Assembly: GCA_946188345.1 (NCBI GenBank)
Contig: CAMHUI010000011.1
Span: 1-63,969 of the forward strand
DNA: 63,969 nt
DNA from: an uncultured Prevotellaceae bacterium
Lineage (GTDB): Bacteria > Bacteroidota > Bacteroidia > Bacteroidales > Bacteroidaceae
Reading direction: 5' to 3'
The notes beneath the pieces are model-generated. The model saw only the letters and a list, made by a program, of their open reading frames with translations. It was not told the DNA's origin and did no database searches. Shown here piece by piece: positions 1-8,567 of this stretch. The position numbers and the translations under genes were made by a program. The number at the start of each line of letters is the position of its first letter. The stretch's first letter is position 1.

Positions 1-150
1 GTGAGGCAGGCTCTCTTCATGCATATACCATTGGTGTCCATTCTGTCGCGCGGAACAACAATTACCCCCTACTGACTTGAGGGACTCAAGGGACGCGAGA
101 GAATAAGGTTGTCCTTTGAGTCCTTATTGTTTGTTGTAACCTCTGTCGGA
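1..150. repeat. Left copy of a ~130-base inverted intergenic element
   Basis: The sequence from the window edge to about base 130 is a near copy, in reverse complement, of 35710-35842, with a few substitutions and small indels. It contains GACTTGAGGGACTCAAG and the arms GGACTCAAAGGAC / GTCCCTTGAGTCC (read on the minus strand), which can pair as a hairpin. The loop between the arms differs from that of the other copy. The first bases are one arm of a GGCAGGCTCT hairpin that the window edge cuts. The element lies just beyond the stop codon of the leftward gene at 177-1211. No protein is apparent. The rest of the stretch up to 176 holds nothing else recognisable. Confidence 0.8.
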
Positions 151-176
151 AGGCTCGTGGGCTTTTTTCTGAGCTA

Positions 177-1211
177 TTAGTGAGTAAGGACTTTCAGCCG
201 TTGCTTGAGCTTTCGGAAGAGGTTTAGCGGTTTATGTGGCAGGTGTCCCTGGTAGTTCTCCAGGAAGTCGTCGACAGCGTCGAGCACCCTTTCCGAGTTA
301 TGTCCGTCGGTGTGGGCTTCGTGTTGGGCGGCATAGGCTCTGATGTGCTGCAGGAGGTCAGCCGGACGTGTGAGTGCCTGCTCGATGGCTGCTGGCACGT
401 CGGCCAGGTCAGTGACGTTGAGGAGATGGTCTCCCGGACGGGTGTTTCGATAGGTGACGACGGGCTTGTCGAGCAGCAGGTATTCCATGATGATGCTGGA
501 GGTGTCGCAGAGCATGACGTCGGTGGCTGCCAGCTGCTCATAGGTGAGCAGGGGATGGAAGGTGACGTTGGGCAGTCTGTCGGCCAGGGCTTGATAACGG
601 GCTATGAGCTGAGGGTCGGAGATTTTAGGATGGAGTGTGAGCATCCAGTGCCAGGGGCGCTCTGCGGCGAGCTGCTCGATGACATCAATCATGACGGGGG
701 CTGAGGAGATGCCTCGGGTGAAGGTGGTGGCATAGACGATGGTGGGCTGACTGTTGGCTGACGGCTTTTGCTGGAGGGCTGCCAGGGCGTCGACCTTACA
801 CCAGCCGGTTTCATAGACCTTGAAGTAGCGGTGGCGGCTCTCGAGCAGACGGAAGGGCATTGTGCTGCTGGGACCTTGCGTGCAATAGATGTCGAACCAT
901 CCGCGCAGCTTGAAGTGGTCGTCGTGCAGGTCGTTTCGCTTGTTGATGGGATAGCCGTGGAAGAGTTCCACCTTGACGCCGGGGAAGAAGGAATAGACGT
1001 AGTTGCCCGGTGCAAATACGGCCAGCGGATTGTATTGGCGCACCTCGGTGATGGTATGCAGCCGCAGCTCGTCGGGCTGCAACAGGTCGGGACAGGTGGC
1101 TTCAAGAAACCATGCCACGTCGTCGCCCCGGCGACGGATGGCCTGCTGAAGAGGGCGCAGGATGGTGTAGCAATAGCTGTGGGAGACGAAGAACAGATAG
1201 TGTCTTGGCAT
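177..1211 (-). CDS. CDP-glycerol glycerophosphotransferase family protein (TagB/TagF-like)
   Basis: This 344-residue protein without a signal peptide resembles the TagB/TagF glycerophosphotransferase fold (GT-B-like). Visible motifs are F-H-G at 84-86, Y-A-T-T-F at 160-164 opening the second Rossmann half, and C-D-T-S-S followed by M-E-Y-L-L-L-D-K-P-V near 235-251, the usual nucleotide-binding signature. Family members move a polyol phosphate from a CDP-activated donor to a surface glycan at the cytoplasmic membrane. In a Gram-negative bacterium the product would be a capsule, LPS or other surface polymer rather than teichoic acid. That substrate is inferred. It is divergent from the acyltransferase gene at 1346, and the neighbouring genes also concern the envelope. 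Confidence 0.8.
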   Translation of the reverse strand: MPRHYLFFVSHSYCYTILRPLQQAIRRRGDDVAWFLEATCPDLLQPDELRLHTITEVRQYNPLAVFAPGNYVYSFFPGVKVELFHGYPINKRNDLHDDHFKLRGWFDIYCTQGPSSTMPFRLLESRHRYFKVYETGWCKVDALAALQQKPSANSQPTIVYATTFTRGISSAPVMIDVIEQLAAERPWHWMLTLHPKISDPQLIARYQALADRLPNVTFHPLLTYEQLAATDVMLCDTSSIIMEYLLLDKPVVTYRNTRPGDHLLNVTDLADVPAAIEQALTRPADLLQHIRAYAAQHEAHTDGHNSERVLDAVDDFLENYQGHLPHKPLNLFRKLKQRLKVLTH

Positions 1212-1305
1212 ACGCGGTTGGTGTTATCGGGGACGCTTGAAATGGTGAAACTTTCGCCAAAGGTACTCAAAAAAACCTAAAAAAGGCAGGAATGGAGTTG
1301 TTTTT

Positions 1306-1338
1306 TTTGGGTTAACAAGTAAAAATCCGTACTTTTGC
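1306..1338 (+). promoter_or_regulatory. Bacteroidetes-type promoter for the acyltransferase gene
   Basis: TTTG at 1306-1309 and TACTTTTGC at 1330-1338 are separated by 20 bases and lie 7 bases before the ATG at 1346. This fits the TTTG / TAnnTTTG consensus used by the Bacteroidetes housekeeping sigma factor. The 5' leader would be very short. Confidence 0.7.
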
Positions 1339-1345
1339 AGCCGCT

Positions 1346-2275
1346 ATGAATATTCTCTACCGATTATTATATGGTTGCTGGTATGTGCTGTCGCTCTTGC
1401 CGATGTGGCTGCACTACTTGATTTCTGACGTGCTCTATGTGGTTGTTCGCTACGTTGTGCGCTATCGCCGCGGCATCGTAAGGAAGAACCTTTCGACAGC
1501 CTTCCCCGAGAAGTCAGCGTCGGAGTTGAAGGAGATTGAGCGCGGCTTCTACCACTTCTTCTGCGACTATATGGTGGAGAGTGTGAAGCTGATGACGATG
1601 GGCCGCGAGAACCTTCGGCGGCGGATGCAGTTCAAGGGTGCCGAGCAGGTGGCTGAATGTATCGCCAACGGCCAGTCGTGCGCCATCTATCTGGGTCACT
1701 ACTGCAACTGGGAATGGGTGACGACGCTGCCGCTGTGGGTTCCTGCCGAGGCACAGTGTGGGCAAATCTACCGTCCGCTGGAGAATGAGGCCTTCGACCA
1801 TCTCTACCTCTCCCTTCGCCAGCGGTTTGGCTCTGAGTGCATCTCCATGCGCGACACGCTGCGGCGTATCATCGACCTGCGGCGCAAGAACCGCCCGGCT
1901 GTCATCGGATTTATCTCTGACCAGATACCTCACTGGGTGAACATGCACCACTGGCGCACGTTCCTCAGCCATCCCGACACGCCTGTGTTCACAGGCACTG
2001 AGCGCATCGCCCGACAGACGGGCTATGCCGTGTTCTACCTTGAGATGCAGCGCGTAAAGAGGGGTTATTATACGGGTGAGTTTAAGCTGATTACCAAAGA
2101 TCCGGCCTCCCTGCCGGAGTATGAGCTCACCGACCGCTACTTCGACCTGCTGGAAGCCACCATCCGCCGCGCACCGCAGTTCTGGCTGTGGAGTCACAAC
2201 CGATGGAAGCGCACGCGGGAAGACTTCGACCGCTGGTTCGAAGTGGTTGACGGGAAAATCAGGGAGCGGGCATGA
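1346..2275 (+). CDS. Lysophospholipid/lipid A acyltransferase (LpxL/HtrB family)
   Basis: This 309-residue protein has one N-terminal membrane segment (about 5-35) and the acyltransferase H-x4-E motif as H118-Y-C-N-W-E123, in the context L-G-H-Y-C-N-W-E-W. Length and motif fit LpxL/HtrB enzymes, which transfer a secondary acyl chain to lipid A at the inner membrane. The downstream R-P-L and W-x-W-S-H-N-R-W-K-R segments are also typical. It lies among other envelope genes. Its last 17 bases overlap the 3' end of the opposite-strand gene ending at 2259. Whether the acceptor is lipid A or an ornithine-type lipid cannot be told from the sequence. Confidence 0.85.
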   Translation: MNILYRLLYGCWYVLSLLPMWLHYLISDVLYVVVRYVVRYRRGIVRKNLSTAFPEKSASELKEIERGFYHFFCDYMVESVKLMTMGRENLRRRMQFKGAEQVAECIANGQSCAIYLGHYCNWEWVTTLPLWVPAEAQCGQIYRPLENEAFDHLYLSLRQRFGSECISMRDTLRRIIDLRRKNRPAVIGFISDQIPHWVNMHHWRTFLSHPDTPVFTGTERIARQTGYAVFYLEMQRVKRGYYTGEFKLITKDPASLPEYELTDRYFDLLEATIRRAPQFWLWSHNRWKRTREDFDRWFEVVDGKIRERA

Positions 2276-4316
2276 GCTGGTCGTTGCTCATGCGATACAT
2301 ATACTGATAGATAACGGCCTTCAGTTCTTTTTCCATCTGCTGCAGCAGGGCCTTGTCGATGGTTCCGGCAAGGTTGTGGCGCATCGTGCGGTCGCTGGTG
2401 CTGTAGACGGCCCGCGTCCGGGTGCCGTCGAACTGAAGGACGTAGCCATTCTTCACATATTGATAGGTGCCGTTGAGGTAGTTCACGGCAAAGGTGTCTT
2501 CTGCCGGTGTCTGCAAGAGGTCGATGCCGAAGGCGAGATAGGGTTTGTCGTAGCCTAAGATTCCGAGCAGGGTGGGCATGATGTCTATCTGCTGTGCCAC
2601 GGCCTCGCTCATGCCCTTTGGCAGCCGGCCGCTGGGGTCGAAGAAGAGGATGGGGGCTGAGAAGGTTCCGATGTCGGAACGGTACTCGTCGTGATTCGAC
2701 TGATTGGTGTGGTCGGACGTCAGGACGAAGATGGTGTTTGCGTACCAGGGTTGCCTGCTGGCTGCCTCGAAGAAGCGGCCGATGGCCATATCGGTGTAGC
2801 GGATGCACTTATGGATGGGCAGTTGCTCTTCCTTGTAGACGTCCTTATATTGTTCGGGGACGACGAAGGGATGGTGGGAGGAAACGGTGAAGAGAGCCGT
2901 CATGAAGGGCTCCTTCATCTCGGACATCTTCGTGCAATAGTACTGCAGGAAGGGTTCATCCCAGATGCCCCAATTGGTATCGAAGTCTTTCGGTCCTCCG
3001 AATCGGGGGTCGGTCTCGTAGTCCTGCCGGCCGAAGTAATCCTGAAAGCCTATCTTGTTGGCGAAGGCCAGAAATCCCATGGAGCCTCGGTTGGCTCCGT
3101 GGAAGAAGGCGGTGTGATAGCCCTCGGCTGCCAGGAGGCCGGCGATGCCCGTATAGGTGTTCATGGAAGAGGGCGTGAGGACGAAGGGTTCGACGAACAT
3201 CGGGATGCTGCAGAGCACGGAGGGCATGCCGTCGATGGACTTCTTTCCGTTGGCGTAGGAATAGCGGAAGGTGAGGCTCTGGGCTATGAGGCGGTCGACA
3301 TTCGGCGTGTAGCCCTTGTAGGTTCCGCCGTCAAGGTCGCTGTTGAGGGCTCCGATATACTCGCGTCCGAAGCTCTCGACGATGAGGATGACGATGTTGG
3401 GCGTTGCGAGGGAGTCGGCGGGAGCTGCAATAGAGTCGCGACATACTGTCAAGATTGAGTCGCTGGGGCTGGGAGGATTGGCGGGGGTGTGGTCGAAGGG
3501 GTTGAAGACCTTGGCGGCCTCGTCGATGCTATTATAATATGGTGGTACCTGAAAGACGCTCTTACCGATGGTGCGGATGAGGGCAAAGGGGGTGTTGAGG
3601 ACGATGGCGCACTCGGACGGGCGCTGCACGTATTGGTTGGCATTGTTGATGGTGATGGGTCGGATGCCTGTGCCCAGCCCGCCACGGATGCCGCCGATGA
3701 CGAGCGGTACGGAGACCAAGAGGAAGAAGAGCTGGATGAGGTCGAAGCTCAGGCGCTGACCAAAGAAGCGATAGAACTTGCGCTCGGTCTTCGGCATGAC
3801 GTAGAGTTTCCACATGAGCCAGATGAGCAGGCCGGCCAGAAGCACCAGATACCAATGGCGCAGCAGCTCGGTGAGGAAGATGCTGCCGAGGTTGCTCTCA
3901 CCGGAGAACTCCTGGAAGACGCTGGTGGTGGTGCGGCGAAGGGTGTAGGGGAAGTAGACGGAGTCGCAGAGGTTGATGATGAGGGTGATGCTGTTGACGA
4001 TGACAAACAGCCACTTGCAGAAGAGGTGATAGGCGTGGGTTTCCTTGCCATGCCACGGCAGCAGGACGAGCACCAGCCAGAGCATATTGGTGTAGAGGAT
4101 GGCGGTGCGGTCGAACATATATCCGCCATGGGCCATCGTCAGGAGGCTTGCCAGCGTGAAGTCGCTGTCGGCAAAGAGGCTGAGGTTCTCCAGCAAGAAC
4201 TCCACCCGCGCCAGGAAGTAGAGGGCAAAGGCTATGAGGAGGTTGAGGACCAGTGCCGTGACGGGACCTAAGGGGGTGTGCAGGATGTTGAGTTTTTTCT
4301 TTTCCATTATTTTCAT
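2259..4316 (-). CDS. LTA synthase family sulfatase-fold membrane phosphotransferase
   Basis: About five N-terminal transmembrane segments (residues ~10-240) are followed by a periplasmic sulfatase-fold domain. Visible are the metal ligand region I-L-I-V-E-S-F-G-R-E-Y, a candidate nucleophile in K-S-I-D-G-M-P-S-V, and the later ligands S-S-H-H-P-F and T-S-D-H. This is the LtaS/OpgB plan: transfer of phosphoglycerol or phosphoethanolamine from a phospholipid to a surface acceptor. The ATG at 4316 was preferred (685 residues) because the reading frame upstream offers only a GTG at 4349. It follows the ABC exporter by 57 bases, so the two are probably cotranscribed. The 3' end overlaps the convergent acyltransferase gene by 17 bases. 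The donor and acceptor are unknown. Confidence 0.85.
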   Translation of the reverse strand: MKIMEKKKLNILHTPLGPVTALVLNLLIAFALYFLARVEFLLENLSLFADSDFTLASLLTMAHGGYMFDRTAILYTNMLWLVLVLLPWHGKETHAYHLFCKWLFVIVNSITLIINLCDSVYFPYTLRRTTTSVFQEFSGESNLGSIFLTELLRHWYLVLLAGLLIWLMWKLYVMPKTERKFYRFFGQRLSFDLIQLFFLLVSVPLVIGGIRGGLGTGIRPITINNANQYVQRPSECAIVLNTPFALIRTIGKSVFQVPPYYNSIDEAAKVFNPFDHTPANPPSPSDSILTVCRDSIAAPADSLATPNIVILIVESFGREYIGALNSDLDGGTYKGYTPNVDRLIAQSLTFRYSYANGKKSIDGMPSVLCSIPMFVEPFVLTPSSMNTYTGIAGLLAAEGYHTAFFHGANRGSMGFLAFANKIGFQDYFGRQDYETDPRFGGPKDFDTNWGIWDEPFLQYYCTKMSEMKEPFMTALFTVSSHHPFVVPEQYKDVYKEEQLPIHKCIRYTDMAIGRFFEAASRQPWYANTIFVLTSDHTNQSNHDEYRSDIGTFSAPILFFDPSGRLPKGMSEAVAQQIDIMPTLLGILGYDKPYLAFGIDLLQTPAEDTFAVNYLNGTYQYVKNGYVLQFDGTRTRAVYSTSDRTMRHNLAGTIDKALLQQMEKELKAVIYQYMYRMSNDQLMPAP

Positions 4317-4373
4317 GAGGGACTTTTTACCGGTGGGAAAGCCGGCCACCAGACGAAAACGGCGCAGGGGTGG

Positions 4374-6203
4374 TTATACCTGCTGCATGTCGTGCAGCTT
4401 TTTGTAGTAGCCTTCCTGGGCGATGAGCTCGTCGTGGGTACCGCTCTCAACGATGCGTCCTTCGTGGAGGACGTAGATTTCATCGGCATTGCGGATGGTG
4501 GAGAGGCGGTGGGCGATGGCCACTGTGGTGCGTGTCTTCATGAGCCGTTCCAGGGCATCCTGCACCAGCCGCTCGCTCTCGGTGTCGAGGGCCGAGGTGG
4601 CTTCGTCGAGGATGAGGATGGGCGGGTTCTTCAGGATGGCGCGGGCTATGCTCACTCGCTGCCGCTGTCCTCCTGAGAGTCGGCTGCCGCGGTCGCCGAT
4701 GTTGGTGTCGTAGCCTTGCTCGGAGGCCTCGATGAAGTCGTGGGCGTTGGCTATGCGGGCGGCGCGTTCCACTTCGTCGGGTGTGGTGGCGTCGACACCG
4801 AAGGTGATATTGTTATAGAAGGTGTCGTTGAAGAGGATGGCCTCCTGGTTGACGTTTCCGATGAGCTGTCGCAGGTCGTGCACGCCGAGGTCTTTGACGT
4901 TAATGCCGTCGATGAGCACCTCACCTTCCTGCACGTCGTAGTAGCGGGGGATGAGGTCGACGAGCGTCGACTTTCCGCTGCCGCTCTGTCCCACCAGAGC
5001 GATGGTCTTTCCCTTGGGCACGACGAGATTGATATCCCGCAGCACCCACTGGTCGCCGTAGCGGAAGGAGACGTGCCGGAACTCTATCTGATGTTCGAAA
5101 GCCTGGATGTGGACGGGGTTCTCGGGTTCCTGGATGGCGACCTCGGCCTTCAGGATGCGGTCGATGCGCTCCATCGAGGCCAGTCCCTTGGGTATGCTGT
5201 ATCCCGCCTTCGAGAAGTCTTTCAGCGGCTGGATGATGCTGTAGAGGATGACCATGTAGTAGACAAAGATGGAGCCGTCGAGCGAATGGTGGTTGAGGAC
5301 GAGGAGTCCGCCAAACCACATGACGATGACTATCATCACCGTTCCGAGGAACTCTGACATCGGATGTGCGAGCTGCTGGCGGGTATTGACGCGCATGATC
5401 TGTCGGCGGTATTCGGTGTTGATGCGGTCGAAGCGGTTGTTCATCTTCTCTTCGGCGCAGAAGGCCTTGATGATGCGGAGCCCGCCGAGCGTCTCCTCCA
5501 CCTGGCTCATGGTGTCGCTCCAGAGGGCCTGGGCCCTGATGCTGCGGGCCTTCAGCTTGCGACCGACCATTCCCATGAACCACCCGAAGACGGGGACGAA
5601 GAGGATGGTGAAGAGCGTCAGCTGCCAGGAGATGAAGACGAGCATGGCGAAGTAGGTGAGGATGAGGATGGGGTTCTTGAAGATCATGTCGAGCGAGGCC
5701 ATGATGGAGTTCTCCACCTCTTGCACGTCGCCGCTCATACGGGCAATGATGTCGCCCTTGCGTTCTTCCGAGAAGAAGCCCAGCGAGAGCGAGGTTATCT
5801 TGCGGTAGAGCTGGTTACGGATGTCGCGCACGACGCCTGTCCTGATGGGGATGATGGTGGCCGACGAGAGGAAGTAAGCGCCGGTCTTGAGGAATGTCAT
5901 GAAGGTGAGCACGGCACCGATGATGAGCAGGGTGGTCGTGGCGCCGGTCTTGTCGATGAGCACGTTGACATAGTAGTTCATATTGTTGAGCAGCACGTCC
6001 TGCACCTGGCCCCAGTCCCACTCCATGAGCGTGGTGGCCTTCTCCGTCTCGCCCGTCTGGAAGAGGATGTTGAGCATCGGGACGAGCGTGGCGAAGGAAA
6101 AGATGTTGAGTATGGCCGACAGGATGTTGAACACCACCGACAGCACCAGATACTTCTTGTACGGCGGAATGAAGCGCCGCAAAACCTGCAAAAATTCTTT
6201 CAT
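4374..6203 (-). CDS. ABC exporter, transmembrane + ATPase half-transporter (MsbA-like)
   Basis: This 609-residue half-transporter has six N-terminal membrane helices (to about 330) and a C-terminal ATPase. Walker A is G-Q-S-G-S-G-K-S-T, the signature is L-S-G-G-Q-R-Q-R, and Walker B is I-L-I-L-D-E-A-T-S. This is the MsbA/lipid exporter architecture, working as a homodimer in the inner membrane. Its neighbours, an LtaS-like phosphotransferase directly downstream and an LpxL-like acyltransferase nearby, support export of lipid A or another glycolipid. An insertion of about 35 residues between the first two helices is visible. MsbA itself is likely but other lipid flippases share this design. 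Confidence 0.85.
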   Translation of the reverse strand: MKEFLQVLRRFIPPYKKYLVLSVVFNILSAILNIFSFATLVPMLNILFQTGETEKATTLMEWDWGQVQDVLLNNMNYYVNVLIDKTGATTTLLIIGAVLTFMTFLKTGAYFLSSATIIPIRTGVVRDIRNQLYRKITSLSLGFFSEERKGDIIARMSGDVQEVENSIMASLDMIFKNPILILTYFAMLVFISWQLTLFTILFVPVFGWFMGMVGRKLKARSIRAQALWSDTMSQVEETLGGLRIIKAFCAEEKMNNRFDRINTEYRRQIMRVNTRQQLAHPMSEFLGTVMIVIVMWFGGLLVLNHHSLDGSIFVYYMVILYSIIQPLKDFSKAGYSIPKGLASMERIDRILKAEVAIQEPENPVHIQAFEHQIEFRHVSFRYGDQWVLRDINLVVPKGKTIALVGQSGSGKSTLVDLIPRYYDVQEGEVLIDGINVKDLGVHDLRQLIGNVNQEAILFNDTFYNNITFGVDATTPDEVERAARIANAHDFIEASEQGYDTNIGDRGSRLSGGQRQRVSIARAILKNPPILILDEATSALDTESERLVQDALERLMKTRTTVAIAHRLSTIRNADEIYVLHEGRIVESGTHDELIAQEGYYKKLHDMQQV

Positions 6204-6210
6204 GACGCTG

Positions 6211-6220
6211 CAAATTTACA
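6211..6220 (-). promoter_or_regulatory. -7 box for the ABC exporter gene
   Basis: On the minus strand this reads TGTAAATTTG, a TAnnTTTG box ending 8 bases before the start codon at 6203. No convincing -33 element was seen. Confidence 0.5.
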
Positions 6221-6320
6221 TAAAAAAAGCGAGTTACGGGCCAGAAGCATCAAGAATTTATGTTTCTTTAGAGGAAGAAAAGCAAGGTGTCATGGAAACG
6301 TTTCTTACCTTTCGTAAAAT

Positions 6321-6408
6321 GATTTGTACCAAAAGTCTGAGTAAAATAGGCTATTTTACCGACCAAAATAGGCTATTTTGCTGACTAAAATAGGCTATTT
6401 TACTTTGC
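6321..6408. repeat. 22-base-period palindrome array (array 1)
   Basis: Three copies of AAAATAGGCTATTTT start at 6343, 6365 and 6387, exactly 22 bases apart, with 7-base spacers that differ. A fourth palindrome of different sequence, TTTGTACCAAA, is centred at 6328, again 22 bases before the first. GGTTTGTAACC at 6409 may be a degenerate further unit, two bases out of register. The array lies between the 3' end of xerD and the start of the ABC exporter, both leftward. The rest of 6222-6320 and 6420-6462 shows nothing else recognisable. Confidence 0.85.
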
Positions 6409-6462
6409 GGTTTGTAACCTATCTGTTTTCAATGGGTTACGAAAGTGTTTGGAAGGGGTCTT

Positions 6463-7386
6463 TTATTTCTTTATGTTTCGCGGATGATGCGAGAGTATCT
6501 CCTCGCGAAGCATGGTGGTATCGATGTGTGTATACATCTCTGTTGTGCGTATTCCCTCGTGCCCGAGCATGGCCTGAATGACGCGGAGGTCAGCCCCACC
6601 CTTCAGCAGTTCGGTGGCAAAGGAGTGTCGCAGCGTGTGAGGCGAGATGGTCTTGGTGATGCCAGCCTGGGCGGCCTGCTCCTTGATCATGATGAGAATC
6701 ATCGTGCGCGTCAGCCGGCTGCCGCGGCGGTTCAGGAAGACATAGTCTTCTTCCCCGGGCTTGATGTCCATGAGGTTGCGGTCGGCATACCACAGGTGGA
6801 TTTCCTTCAGGGCGCGCTCGGAGATGGGCACGAGCCGCTCCTTGCGGCCCTTTCCCAGGATGCGGATGAAGCGCTCCTCCTCGAAGATGTTGGAGATTTG
6901 CAGGTTCACGAGTTCGCTGACGCGCAGCCCGCAGGAGAAGAGCACCTCGATGATGGCGCGGTTGCGGTGTCCCTGTGGGTGGGAGAGGTCGATGGAGGCT
7001 TCTATCTGGTCGACCTCGGCCGTGGTGAGCACCTCGGGCAGATGCTGCGGCAGCGTAGGCCACTCGAGCAGTTCGGTGGGGTCTTGCTGCAGGTAGTCTT
7101 CCAGCACGAGATAGCGGAAGAAGGCACGTGTGCCGCTGAGGATGCGGGCCTGTGAGCGGGCACCGATGCCATGTTCGTGCAGCTGGGCGGCATAGGCGTG
7201 AAGATGGTCAATGGTAACGTCGAACACGCTTATCTGCTCCGCCTTGCAGAAGCGCAACAGCCACTCCAGGTCGTGCCTGTAAGCCTCCAACGTGTTCTGG
7301 GTGTAGTTGCGCTCGAGTTTCAGGTACTGCATATACTTTCGCACAACATTTTCTGCCGAATTTTTGCTCATTTCCATTTTAATCAC
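6463..7386 (-). CDS. xerD: Tyrosine recombinase XerD
   Basis: This site-specific recombinase is about 300 residues, the usual XerD length. It has an N-terminal SAM-like DNA-binding domain (residues ~12-95) and a C-terminal catalytic domain with all conserved residues in context: Arg in G-L-R-V-S-E-L, Lys in G-K-G-R-K-E-R, H-x-x-R in H-T-L-R-H-S-F-A-T, the second His in L-G-H-E-G, and the Tyr nucleophile in T-E-M-Y-T-H. With XerC it resolves chromosome dimers at dif. It could also be a Xer paralogue. Initiation may be at any of three nearby ATG or ATT codons; residues 4 and 6 are Met. It stands alone and is divergent from aroQ. Confidence 0.9.
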   Translation of the reverse strand: MIKMEMSKNSAENVVRKYMQYLKLERNYTQNTLEAYRHDLEWLLRFCKAEQISVFDVTIDHLHAYAAQLHEHGIGARSQARILSGTRAFFRYLVLEDYLQQDPTELLEWPTLPQHLPEVLTTAEVDQIEASIDLSHPQGHRNRAIIEVLFSCGLRVSELVNLQISNIFEEERFIRILGKGRKERLVPISERALKEIHLWYADRNLMDIKPGEEDYVFLNRRGSRLTRTMILIMIKEQAAQAGITKTISPHTLRHSFATELLKGGADLRVIQAMLGHEGIRTTEMYTHIDTTMLREEILSHHPRNIKK

Positions 7387-7394
7387 TACCTTTG
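7363..7394 (+). promoter_or_regulatory. aroQ promoter, overlapping the xerD start
   Basis: TTTG at 7363-7366 and TACCTTTG at 7387-7394 are separated by 20 bases. The -33 element falls inside the first codons of xerD. Confidence 0.65.
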
Positions 7395-7408
7395 CAAATA
7401 ATTACTTT

Positions 7409-7417
7409 GCAAAAGTA
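7409..7417 (-). promoter_or_regulatory. xerD -7 box
   Basis: The minus strand reads TACTTTTGC, about 20 bases before the xerD start. It lies downstream of the aroQ -7 box, so the two divergent promoters interlock within about 55 bases. Confidence 0.6.
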
Positions 7418-7459
7418 AGAAAAAAAAGCGACAAACCCTTCGCCCGCAAGAAGAAAAAT

Positions 7460-7882
7460 ATGAAAATACTCATCATGAACGGCCCGAATCTGAACCTGCT
7501 GGGTCAGCGCGAACCGGGCATCTATGGCAGCGACTCCATGGAGAGTTGCCTTTCGGCCTTGCGCCAACGCTATCCGCAGATAGAGATTGACTACTACCAG
7601 AGCAACATCGAGGGCGAACTCATCGACAAGCTACAGTCTGTGGGGTTCGGGCAGGTAGACGGTGTCGTGCTGAACGCCGGTGCCTACACCCACACCTCCG
7701 TGGCGCTGCACGACTGCATCCGCTCGCTGCGAGTGCCGGTGATAGAGGTGCATATCTCCAATGTCTACCAGCGCGAAGAATTCCGCCACACGTCGCTCAT
7801 CACCAGCGCCTGCCGAGGCGTCATCGGAGGATTCGGACTCGACTCCTACCGACTCGCCATCGAGGCTCTGGCTAATGCATAA
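7460..7882 (+). CDS. aroQ: 3-dehydroquinate dehydratase, type II
   Basis: This 140-residue protein is the usual size for the dodecameric type II enzyme of the shikimate pathway, which dehydrates 3-dehydroquinate to 3-dehydroshikimate. It shows the starting signature M-N-G-P-N-L-N-L-L-G, the catalytic Tyr loop R-E-P-G-I-Y-G, N-A-G-A-Y-T-H-T-S, and V-E-V-H-I-S-N-like V-I-E-V-H-I-S-N-V. The ATG at 7460 was chosen over the longer open frame because family members begin M-K-I-L-I-x-N-G-P-N. It starts a rightward run of genes; the next begins 40 bases later. Confidence 0.95.
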   Translation: MKILIMNGPNLNLLGQREPGIYGSDSMESCLSALRQRYPQIEIDYYQSNIEGELIDKLQSVGFGQVDGVVLNAGAYTHTSVALHDCIRSLRVPVIEVHISNVYQREEFRHTSLITSACRGVIGGFGLDSYRLAIEALANA

Positions 7883-7922
7883 GCCCGCCATCTGTCAAGG
7901 TTGCCACCGAAAAAGAAAACCG

Positions 7923-8567
7923 ATGAACCCCGCACTCAGTTCCTACGTAGAGACCCACACCTCGCCTGAGCCGCAACTGCTCTACGACCTCTGGCGGGCC
8001 ACCAACCTGCGCACAATCCACGGACGCATGGCCAGCGGACACCTGCAGGGACGGCTGCTGAAGATGCTGGTGCAGATGATACGCCCCCGGCGCATCCTCG
8101 AAGTAGGGACGTTCAGCGGATACTCCGCCATCGCCATGGCTGAGGGACTCACCGGAGATGGCGAAATCTACACCTTCGAGGTGAACGACGAGATGGAGGA
8201 CTTCGCCCGCGAATGGATTGGGCGCTCTCCGCATGCCGACCGCGTCCATCTCATCATCGGCGATGCCAACACCGAGGCCCCGCGGCTCGGGATGACCTTC
8301 GACATGATGTTCATAGACGGCGACAAGCGCACCTATGTAGAAACCTACGAGGCCCTGCTGCCGCTGCTCAGCGACGATGGATTCCTGCTGGCCGACAACA
8401 CCCTGTGGGACGGACACGTCACCGACTCAGCCTACGACCACGACGCGCAGACCCTCGGCATCCGACGCTTCAACGACCACGTAGCCGGCGACCCGCGAGT
8501 GGAACAGGTCATGCTCCCCCTGCGCGACGGACTGACAATCATAAAAAAGATAAATCATAAAATATGA
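7923..8567 (+). CDS. SAM-dependent O-methyltransferase (family 3)
   Basis: This 214-residue methyltransferase of the catechol/caffeoyl-CoA O-methyltransferase type (family 3) has the SAM-binding motif I-L-E-V-G-T-F-S-G-Y-S, the acidic loop F-E-V-N-D-E, and D-M-M-F-I-D-G-D-K and L-A-D-N-T-L-W-D-G, which carry the metal-binding acidic residues. The ATG at 7923 is the first in frame after the aroQ stop and gives the usual length. Its stop codon overlaps the next start as ATGA, suggesting translational coupling. The substrate is unknown. Confidence 0.9.
   Translation: MNPALSSYVETHTSPEPQLLYDLWRATNLRTIHGRMASGHLQGRLLKMLVQMIRPRRILEVGTFSGYSAIAMAEGLTGDGEIYTFEVNDEMEDFAREWIGRSPHADRVHLIIGDANTEAPRLGMTFDMMFIDGDKRTYVETYEALLPLLSDDGFLLADNTLWDGHVTDSAYDHDAQTLGIRRFNDHVAGDPRVEQVMLPLRDGLTIIKKINHKI

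Noticed and set aside
3489..4271. Long frames opposite the LtaS-like gene (also 5364-6317 and 12993-14117)
   Set aside because: They are shadows of well-supported genes, rich in Glu/Val/Asp from codon bias, with no recognisable motif.
6463..7386. Integrase of a mobile element
   Set aside because: Length, motif set and lack of adjacent att-like repeats or mobile genes fit housekeeping XerD better.
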